A program made the translations under genes and the position numbers. The notes under the pieces are model-generated. The model saw only the letters and a list, made by a program, of their open reading frames with translations, had not been told where the DNA came from and made no database searches. 64,000 bases of DNA from contig NC_065922.1 in NCBI RefSeq assembly GCF_024586455.1, forward strand, positions 23,742,089 through 23,806,088, given 5' to 3'. This DNA comes from Bactrocera neohumeralis. Its lineage: Eukaryota > Arthropoda > Insecta > Diptera > Tephritidae. The first letter of the stretch is position 1. Every line of letters begins with the position of its first letter. Shown here in pieces: positions 56,945 to 64,000 of this stretch.

Positions 56945-57832
56945 AATATAAATAATAAAACAATTAAGAACAAAAACTAAATCTTCACACTCCAATTTAT
57001 TTTAAATTATCCACTTTATTTTGTAATAAGAATGAGCTGATAAATCCGTCCAGCTTGCCGAATGTCATAGAAGAAGGTTTAAAATAAAAGTAATATCCAT
57101 TACTAACAACTAAATAATTTATTGTATTGTTATAAACAAATCTGCAAATTCTTTCTTAAAAATAAAACTTTTCTTTACCAAAATTGAAATCAAATAAATT
57201 CTGACCCACCCTAACTCTAAATTAACTCTATTAGTATTCACCATTGCCTAAGGCAAATTCTAATTTTATGTCACCATCAACATGTTGTCTCTTTTCGTTG
57301 GCTGTCAGCGTTGAGATTCCGCGCTTGGCGCTCCAAAAGCGGAAATGTTCCATATGTAGTTTGAGTCATGCAGTCATTATTAATTGTGGATTACAATAAA
57401 AATGTTGAAATAGTAGTTCACTATAAGGGAAAATGTTATTCAAATACGACTTATATTAGTCAGCATGACATTAAATGGAATTTATGAGGCACTTTGTCAT
57501 TTCTGCTGAGTTCAGAGATATGGCAGAACGATATAAAATAATCGATAGCACATGCTCGATTATTTTGTACTCATCTTTCGAATACATTATATTGATAATT
57601 TTTCTAAGCACTGACTTGTACTGCGCAGCTGATAAATTTCGATAAATACTGAGTAAATAATAGTGAATACCAAATAAGTAGACTCTAACTAACTAAGTTA
57701 TGTTAACAGCTGTGACTAATGTAGAAGCAGAAAGTACACTTAAAGGATATAATTATTGCATATCGCAATTCTCGGAATATATCAGTTACAAAAAAAAACC
57801 AACAAAAAAATGTATTTGATGTAATATATATA
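56945..57832. other. noncoding, no gene seen
   Basis: AT-rich. The isolated GACCCACCCTAA end at 57203-57214 may close a larger (about 350-bp) version of the MITE that starts at 56863. No protein motif is seen. Confidence 0.5.
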
Positions 57833-58758
57833 CAAGGTCTGTCGCAAAAGAAACAGAACTTCTTAAATGTAACTATTTCTGGTGGCGCCACCTATTGGTG
57901 TGTATATGAAATAAAAAGTTTGATCTATTGTTGACATTTCGTAAAAATTTTAAGACAACTGGATAACTACAATCGATGCTATCGATCAAAAAGTGACAGC
58001 AGCTTTTGGTCATCGGTCGTAAAATGCAAAGAGCAAATATTAAATTTTGTTTTAAACTTGGGAAAACGTTTACTGAAACATTTCAAATGATGAAAAAAGT
58101 TTATGGTGATCAGTGCCTATCTCGTAGTAATGTGCATGAGTAGTTTAAGCGATTCCAAGAAGGTCGTGAAGACCTCTGTGACGATCAGAAGTCGGTCGTC
58201 TTCAGAAGTCAAAAATAAAGACAATGCTGATTTGTTTTTACGATTCCGAGGATATTGTACACCGAGAGTTCGTCCCACCTGGCCAAACGATTAATGCTGT
58301 GTTTTACCTTGGTGTTATGAAGCGTATTTTGTCACGAATTCGTCGTGCTCGCCCACAGTACCGTGAGGCAGGGTCCTGGCGCCTGTTGCACGATAATGCG
58401 CCGTGTCATCGGTCGACGCTTGTCACTGATTTTTTGACAAAAAACTTCATATTAACCATTAATCACTCACCCTACTCAACTGATCTGGCACCCTGTGATT
58501 TTTACCTATTTGGAAAACTTCATTTGCCCATGAAAGGACACTGGTTTCAGGACATTTCAGCTATCCAAAAGGCGACGACCGATATTCTCAAGAGCATTCC
58601 GAAAAATGACCTTAAACACTCACTTGAAATGCTAATTGACCGGCCTAATGCTGTAGCACAAGGAAACTACTTTGAACAAAAAAATTTAACTTTTGAAAAA
58701 TATTAATTTTTTGTTGTTTTTTTTTTTAAGAGTCCTGTTTCTTTTGCGATAGACCTTG
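57833..58758 (+). mobile_element. mariner with both inverted repeats, internally deleted
   Basis: The best-preserved element here. Left end CAAGGTCTGTCGCAAAAGAA and right end (read inward) CAAGGTCTATCGCAAAAGAA match except for one base, and the match extends to about 31 bp with one more mismatch and a one-base gap. TA flanks both sides. The 926 bp is short of the ~1.3 kb of full mariners. The transposase starts at ATG 58024 ('MQRANIKFCFKLGKTFTET'), meets TAG at 58141, and continues through the helix-turn-helix to 'GREDLCDDQKS'. It then jumps at about 58195-58212 to the centre of the catalytic domain and runs, in another frame, to the stop at 58704-58706. The deletion removes the first catalytic Asp region. 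Confidence 0.95.
58224..58706 (+). pseudogene. mariner transposase, catalytic C-terminal half
   Basis: 160 residues, the longest transposon frame in the window. It reads 'IVHREFVPPGQTINAVFYLG', 'GSWRLLHDNAPCHRSTLVTD', 'HSPYSTDLAPCDFYLFGKLH' and ends 'AQGNYFEQKNLTFEKY'. The second and third catalytic Asp are at residues 57 (HDNAPCH) and 92 (LAPCDF), with 34 residues between them, the D34D spacing that defines mariner. The first Asp is absent, because this frame is not joined to the N-terminal part. Family function: transposase that cuts and inserts the element at TA sites. Confidence 0.93.
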
Positions 58759-58925
58759 TATATATGAATATTCGAAATTTTATATGGAACTGAGCTAATA
58801 ATGGCTTAATGAGATTGAGTAGATTTTTTATCGATAAACTTCACAGATGGATTAAAAAATGTCCAGATTAATTGAATAGGGACCAAAGTGTGCAGTTCTG
58901 CTTCATATTACTTTGCTTTAATATT

Positions 58926-59165
58926 AGGTTAGGTTAGGTGAGGTTAATCTGGTAGTCATCCTTTAGGATGCCTGCGTTTGAAGTGAATTTTAACAGACTC
59001 TTTGGTCTAACTATCGATGCCTTCTCCAGTGTATCATATTGTGAGGACCCAGATGCTTACAGCCTTGTCTTTCCAATAAGGGACAAGCGCACAAGAGATG
59101 TTCCATCACCTTGCTGTAGGCATTTCCTGCAGAACCTCCAGAGATTTTTTGCTTTCTTGCCTTAA
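58926..59165 (-). mobile_element. LINE fragment, C-terminal end with CCTAACCTAA tail
   Basis: The minus strand reads 'FCRKCLQQGDGTSLVRLSLI' (knuckle region with C-x2-C, later H/C positions eroded), then 'EKASIVRPKSLLKFTSNAGI', 'LKDDYQINLT'. This is a normal ORF2 C-terminus and ends immediately before 'cctcacctaacctaaccta'. The TTAGGTTAGGTTAGG seen on the plus strand is therefore the tail of this element. 5' truncated and dead. Confidence 0.78.
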
Positions 59166-59169
59166 TATT

Positions 59170-60325
59170 AATTATTTTCTATTTCTATGAGCATTTTCTA
59201 TTTCATCCTGTTAAAAGGGGAGACAATATAGCTTGCAAGGTGGTGGTTCAAATTTATTCCATTTTTTTTTACTTTAACAATACAAATATTGAATACTTGA
59301 TTATACAGCCATTTGAATTTATTTACAATTCAATTTTTGAGCTCAATTTTTTTCTGAATATTCACGAGCCACAAATATGGGTCTCAAATTTCGCAAAAAG
59401 TACCTCTGTTTAGGCATCGGTATTTATAAAAATACACTGTTGGAGTGGACTGCTCATTATTTCATTTACGCTCGTTTTGCAAATAAACCAGAACAACTTG
59501 TCTGCCAACAAGATAAACAAACATACATATTTTAAAATTCAACCCAAATTGAGAAGAAAGCAGGGTATCCATTTTCATTTAAACAACGACCCCAGCAACA
59601 GGGTTTAAATTTCCAAAAATAATAATTGCAGATGCAATTGCAGCAAAGTTCGCTGTAAAAAGTCGAATTTATTAACATATCGAACTTAAAAAAATTATCC
59701 GAATATATAAACAAGCGTGACACTTTACTAAAATAATATAAATAAAGCTACTTAAGCTTGAACAATTTTTCGCGCATTGATAGCAATGAGACTTTATATT
59801 GACTTTAATATTAAACAAACAAATCTTTTGTTTTAAAAAGTGAGTGACCACACTTCAATAATTCAAAACAAGCAGAAATTTAGAGTTTGGTTACAGTTTA
59901 ACTCGTGACAAATATATAAAAAATCTCGATGATGCTTGTAAATACATATGAGAGAATATGACGAAAATATCAAATAAGCAAACATGTTTAGTCCTTTCTT
60001 TCCGAGCTGATGACAAAATAAAATTAAAAACCATCGATATATAAAACGCTGAACAGAAAACATAATTTTGGAATAATTTTTGAAGGCATGGTCTATAAAG
60101 CAGAGATCAATTACTTATGAGGAATATAAGTATTTCTTACAACTTTTAATAAGCAAAATGGAATTAACAAGGGGAATTGGGAGAGAGCTGAGAATGTGGG
60201 AGAAAGCTCTCGAAAAAGTGAGGCTCGTACGGCAACAGCGAAGAGCTCAAAGAATTATTGATACAAAAAATATAGATATGATACTATCAGCAAAAAATAG
60301 TAAGACTTTGTTCATAATTTTAAAA
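59170..60325. other. noncoding, no gene seen
   Basis: AT-rich. Open frames (59532-59723 minus, 59863-60063 minus, 60080-60370 plus) are unrecognised. The last runs into the mariner relic and is partly its shadow. Confidence 0.5.
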
Positions 60326-60329
60326 TTCT

Positions 60330-60900
60330 TAATTTATTCTTCAAAATCTTTGTCGTCCACCTCAAAGTAATCCTCTTGGGTGGCAATACACTTGTGCCAA
60401 CGGGTTTTTCAATCTTCGAAACAGTTGTCAAAGCCAATTTCCGGAATAGCCCTCAATGCGCGCAGCGATTCACGTTTAATGTCTACAATGGACTGAAAAC
60501 GGCTTCCCCGGAGCGGTCGTTTGAGTTTGCTGAATAGTCAGAGGGCGAATACGGTGGTTCCGGTACAAAATTGGTTGAAAATTTGACGAAAAACTCACGA
60601 AGAATCCACGCAGTATACGACGGTACAAAAACGAAGAGTTGTCGGCACATAATTCCGGCCTCTTTTTACGATTAGTTTCGAGTAAACGATGAATAACACA
60701 CATATAGTATTCCTTATTGACAGCTTGGACGGTCGGAAAGAATTCGGAGTGCACCACACTTCGATAATCGAAGAAACCGTCAACGTAATCTTAATTTTTG
60801 ACCTGCTTTGACTTGGTTTTTTCAGTTTCGGCTCACCTTTGCCACGATATTCGGGTTTGATCGATTGATCAAGACTCGCCGCCACCTTAGAACTAGTAAC
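60330..60900 (-). mobile_element. mariner relic, same lineage as at 28.3 kb
   Basis: The minus strand reads 'RGKGEPKLKKPSQSRSKIKI' (about 60850-60790), 'VHSEFFPTVQAVNKEYYMCV', 'KKRPELCADNSSFLYR' (the position of the usual 'HDNAPSHT' motif, here lost), 'FFVSFSSNFQP', and a frame change to the C-terminal 'DYFEVDDKDFEE'-like end at about 60375-60335, followed by a stop. The order matches the mariner relic at 28335-28890, which lacks this central part. Stops and frameshifts are many. A 5' part up to about 61060 may belong to it but shows no clear motif. Confidence 0.8.
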
Positions 60901-61082
60901 GCGACGCTACTTTTCGAAAAAGTTAATAATCGCTAACTGGTTACCTGATCTTTCAAAATGGTTTCAATTCTTTCAGGCAAGAAATCTGGTTAATCGCCGA
61001 TTCTTACTTTTTTTTGAATTAGCTGCCAGGCGATAAAGAAGAGCTGATTTACTGCTAAAAATATAGATATTTGTCTGAAATT

Positions 61083-61380
61083 AGGAAAATCTCATTTATT
61101 TGTGTTGATTTAGCGATTTCAGCATGTCTGTATATAGGCGAACTAGCACCTCACGTTTTAATTAGCTGACGGACTGATGAACTAAAAGAGGAAAATATCA
61201 TTTATTTGTGTTGATTTAGCGATTTCAGCATGTCGGAACCGCCAATATCGTACTACTATATACTATATAATCACTATACAAGTATATAGCTGTTATACAA
61301 ACGGACTGATCAATATCAAATTCTTGCTTGTATGTAGATTTTTGTATTTATTAAGGGTATTATAGCTTCAATTTCTTTTG
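61083..61380 (-). repeat. 150-bp repeat family, copy E (inverted), with 106-bp duplication
   Basis: The right part has 'tatagctgttatacaaacgg' and 'ttaagggtattatagc', the complement of the family core and header. The left part has 'gtctgtatataggcgaacta', the complement of the tail. A near-perfect direct repeat of about 46 bp starting 'aggaaaatctcatttatttg' lies at 61083 and 61189, a 106-bp tandem duplication inside the copy. Confidence 0.7.
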
Positions 61381-61384
61381 TTTA

Positions 61385-62585
61385 TTGAACTAATTAGTCT
61401 AGTAGTCCGAAAAAGAACTGATTTCAGACTAGTTAACTTCAGTAAGAAATTTTTATACTTTCCAGACAATTTTAAAATCTTCACTGCTGTGTATATTTTC
61501 ATTTGTTTACACCGTGACATGTGTCGGCTTGACAGTCGCTCATCTTCCGCTTTTTTACAGCAAATTTATTCGCAGAAAAAAACCATTTGGTGCGCATAGC
61601 CGCAAGACACTTCCCTTAGGTGCCGCACAAATCATAAATGATGTGTATATTTATATATACGAATATACAATTATACATACATATGTATATAAAAGACAGG
61701 AATAGCAGTGCTGACCACATTAAAGGCGAGCGCCAACGGGCTTGCAAACACTTTTGTTGAAATATTTTTAAATAATTATAATGCGGCAGCAACCACTACC
61801 AACGGATCGGAACAATGGAATGAGCTAAAAAATAACTTAACGAAATAGCGTTAATTTTCGCTAATGCTAACTACATTATAGCACTAATAGAGTGCTTAGT
61901 CAACAGTGGTTGGAGTTAACCGCTTTAATGACTCAATTAATATTCAATTTTATATCATTATATTAGCAACAATCAAGTTAAGTAATTTGGCAAAAATCTA
62001 AGAAAAATTATCATTGATTTTTGCAGCAAATTATATAAAGAAATCCCCGTATCTACATACATATACTCGTATATTCTTTATATTAATATACTTAGATCCG
62101 CCTCGACATCATTATTATGTTGTTGTTGCTGTCGCTCTTTATTATTTTACACAGCTAATTACATTTTAATTATAGCTTTGCTTTTGATTTATTCGAAGCG
62201 TTTTTCGACACGCTTTTCAATGAGAACTTTTGCCCTTTTGTCCGTCTGAGATTATTTTAATGGCTTTGCTGTTCTTTAATTGAGGCAAGATGTGGCACAA
62301 ATACACACATACATATGTATTTTTGTACATTAATGTATGCAGATAGAACAATTAACAGCGAAATTGGTATAACAGATTATATAATTGCAGCTAAGCGGCG
62401 AATAATTGCCAGTGGTGTAAGCGCTTTAAATGGTTTTACGGTAAAAAAAAAAAACGAAACAAAATATTCAATGTTAATGGTATACTGAAAATAATTATAT
62501 ATGTGGGAATAATTACTTAAGTACAAAGTTGTTTTTAAACCAAAATATCATGTAAGAAGTGGGGAATTCTATTTTTGGAAATTTT
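61385..62585. other. noncoding, no gene seen
   Basis: AT-rich with TATA/TATG-type repeats at about 61640-61690 and 62050-62090. 61700-61850 is a GC-richer piece. The frames at 61378-61599 and 61514-61705 are unrecognised. Confidence 0.5.
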
Positions 62586-62589
62586 GTTC

Positions 62590-63270
62590 TAAACAAAGTT
62601 TACACAGTGTCTCGCTTCAGAGCAATTATGTACTTCTCCAATTTTTCTGTTCTCCAAGATAAGTAGTAGTCCGGGTCAATGTTTGGGCCTCGGAGCTTAT
62701 GAGCGTCTACAACACTGGAGACGTGCCTTCTGTCTTTCATAACATGAATAATCTGGTTGGTGCCTTTTCGATCCGGAGGCAGCCAGGTAACTTGGTGAAT
62801 TTTTCTAAGCTCGAATCTATTACTACAGAGAACCATATTTCGTGTGCCGGCAAAGTCGATCAGCCTCAACCCATTTGCGGATGTTTGACCATGGATGCTG
62901 AATTTACCGACCATTGTGGAAAATATACCTTCCTTGCCTACCCTGGCGTTAAAGTTTCCAAGCACGATTTTGACATCGTTGCGGGGCAGCTCTCATTGGT
63001 GCGCTATAAGCGCTGTTGAAAGATATCACTGATCACGTCGTCCTTCTCTTCCTTCGGGGCGTATGCGCAAATTAGCGATATGTTGAGGAACTTCGCTTTG
63101 ATTTGTGACTAGACGTTCATCCACCGGGAAGAATGCCAGGACTCGACGACGGAGTCTCTCTGCCTCCACGTATCCTACACCGAATTTTCGCTCCTTGATA
63201 TGGTCAGTGCTGTCAGCCTTTACTCTTACGAGGACATCAACCAGCTGCATACCCTTAAATTGTAATCTTT
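62590..63270 (-). mobile_element. RTE-like LINE, endonuclease domain
   Basis: The minus strand encodes an apurinic-endonuclease-like (exonuclease/endonuclease/phosphatase fold) domain of an RTE-like LINE. From 63250 it reads 'FGVGYVEAERLRRRVLAFFP', 'VDERL' and then a frame change. From 62965 it reads 'LGNFNARVGKEGIFSTMVGK' (the conserved 'GDFNA.VG' motif with Gly-Asn in place of Gly-Asp), 'TSANGLRLIDFAGTRNMVLC' and 'ATWL'-type sequence ('VTWLPPDRKGTNQIIHVMKD'), ending 'RHVSSVVDAHKLRGPNIDPD' and 'YYL'. The change of the metal-binding Asp to Asn and the frameshift show it is inactive. The RT half is absent. Confidence 0.86.
62600..62965 (-). pseudogene. LINE endonuclease fragment (C-terminal half)
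   Basis: 121 residues without a stop. It holds the second half of the endonuclease domain: 'NFNARVG' near its start, the 'NGLRLIDFAGTRNMVLCSNR' block, 'QVTWLPPDRKGTNQIIHVM' (normally IDHV), and the 'DAHKLRGPNIDPDYYL' end (normally DSDHYL). The catalytic Asp of the IDHV motif is changed to Ile-His, and the Asp-His of SDHYL to Asp-Tyr, so it should be dead even where open. The plus-strand frame at 62699-63019 is its shadow. Confidence 0.85.
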
Positions 63271-63274
63271 AATA

Positions 63275-64000
63275 CGTTTGCAGTGGTCGTTAACAAAGGG
63301 AGGTCCCTTTTGATATAAAGTTTAAACCCTTATTACTTTTTTCGAGTAATCGAATCAGGAACAATTTGACGTGTCGAATATGACTTCCCTCTCCCTACCT
63401 CAATGTAATATAAATAATGTTAAATGTAACAAATTGAAATAGATACAACAAATACCCTTTAAGTTTCGAGTGATCCGTCCATGGACCAAAGTAAAGAACA
63501 AACATTAAAACTCATTCCAGAAACCATATTTAGAGGATGTGCAAATTCAAGCAAAGATACTATTGAAGCGGACCTACTATATTTTGTCAAAATCAAACCA
63601 GCCAAATTCTCTGTGAACTTTATAACCTTGGAAAAGCTCCAGCTATCTCATACACAGGAAACCGGAACACACAGGAATAGGTTTGTCTCGCCATTTTTAC
63701 AATGTAAAATAATTGAATAACAAACTTGTTTGAAATTTTGTGTTAGCAATTGAATCAAAGCTTCGCATTCGGTGCAAATGTTGCATAAGTGTTTTTTGGA
63801 GTCCGCTTTTTCATGAACACAAGCCTTTGAGTGGCACAAGCATTCAGTAAAAATCAGGAAGCCATCGAAAATTTGTATTAGGCGAGTCGAACATCACTTT
63901 CAGTGAAGGGGTCACATGGGTTTACTGTTTACTTTAACATCTCTAGGATATCGTCCGAATTATTCTCAGAGATACAGCCGTCTGTGTTTTTGAAGTCGAT
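63275..64000. other. noncoding or unrecognised; two small overlapping frames
   Basis: A 79-residue plus-strand frame (63481-63720, starting 'MDQSKEQTLKLIPETIFRGC') and a 63-residue minus-strand frame (63648-63839, with 'KKHLCNICTECEALIQLL', three cysteines in C-x2-C-x3-C) overlap in part. Neither matches a family I know. The window ends here without a defined exon. The minus-strand frame is the more protein-like of the two, because of its cysteine spacing. Confidence 0.4.

Noticed and set aside
58926..58945. Possible interstitial telomere repeat (TTAGG)n
   Set aside because: The tract is only three or four units and directly follows the ORF2 end of a LINE on the minus strand, so it is the element's tail. 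Flies also lack TTAGG telomeres.
62699..63019. 106-codon plus-strand frame
   Set aside because: Antisense shadow of the LINE endonuclease domain coded on the minus strand.
1..64000. tRNA or rRNA genes
   Set aside because: I looked for cloverleaf-like A and B box pairs and for conserved rRNA blocks by eye and saw none that I could defend; a tRNAscan-SE run would be decisive.

Overview
The window looks like intergenic or intronic DNA of a higher fly, most likely a true fruit fly (Tephritidae). It is AT-rich, with long A/T tracts, (CAA)n and (GTT)n runs and recurrent ACATACATATGTAT-type stretches. It also carries a ~150-bp tandem repeat family headed by a TTAACTTCGGCTGCACCGAA block, which I associate with tephritid genomes. 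The mobile elements (Tc1/mariner of several lineages, RTE-like, Jockey-like and RNase H-bearing LINEs) fit an acalyptrate dipteran. The species cannot be fixed from the sequence alone. I found no host protein-coding exon, tRNA, rRNA, CRISPR array or bacterial-type operon that I can defend; nearly every long open frame is either a decayed transposon or a shadow.

Layout. 0-3.4 kb: five-unit 150-bp tandem repeat, then a GATC-rich degenerate repeat field interrupted by a Jockey-like 3' end. 6.0-6.5 kb: a decayed DUF4817-type Tc1/mariner relative. 8.5-9.4 kb: an internally deleted mariner. 9.8-11.3 kb: a scrambled LINE with RNase H and reverse transcriptase (RT) pieces out of order. 13.3-15.2 kb: another 150-bp repeat copy and two LINE C-terminal fragments facing opposite ways. 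17.2-18.1 kb: a diverged ~0.4-kb tandem repeat. 20.1-25.1 kb: two DUF4817-type elements in opposite orientation. 27.0-28.9 kb: two different mariners in tandem. 30.3-31.4 kb: the 5' region and ORF1 start of a LINE. 33.3-34.2 kb: a very A-rich repeat block. 36.4-37.4 kb: RTE-like RT fragments. 40.5-41.6 kb: two LINE 3' fragments. 43.8-48.1 kb: two more 150-bp repeat copies, a small palindromic element and a LINE RNase H fragment. 48.5-49.3 kb: a mariner. 50.7-51.8 kb: a 34-bp minisatellite and a MITE-like unit. 52.0-52.3, 54.0-55.5, 58.9-59.2 and 62.6-63.3 kb: further LINE fragments. 56.9 kb: a 78-bp palindromic MITE. 57.8-58.8 kb: the best-preserved mariner, with both terminal inverted repeats. 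60.3-60.9 kb: another mariner fossil.

Between these lie TE-poor islands (about 12-13, 15.7-16.4, 25.3-26.6, 32.1-33.1, 37.7-40.2, 46.9-47.6, 52.5-53.8 and 56.3-56.8 kb). They have higher GC and CAACAA/GCAAC-rich composition and are the best places to look for enhancers, untranslated exons or conserved noncoding DNA.

The elements do not form a working system. All transposase and RT frames are broken by stops, frameshifts or deletions, and several mariners have lost the centre of the transposase while keeping an end. The most unusual structures are the out-of-order LINE at 9.8-11.3 kb, the opposed DUF4817 pair at 20-25 kb, the shared inverted-repeat-like motif that links a MITE to a mariner relic, and CCTAA-type tails at the 3' ends of LINE fragments.
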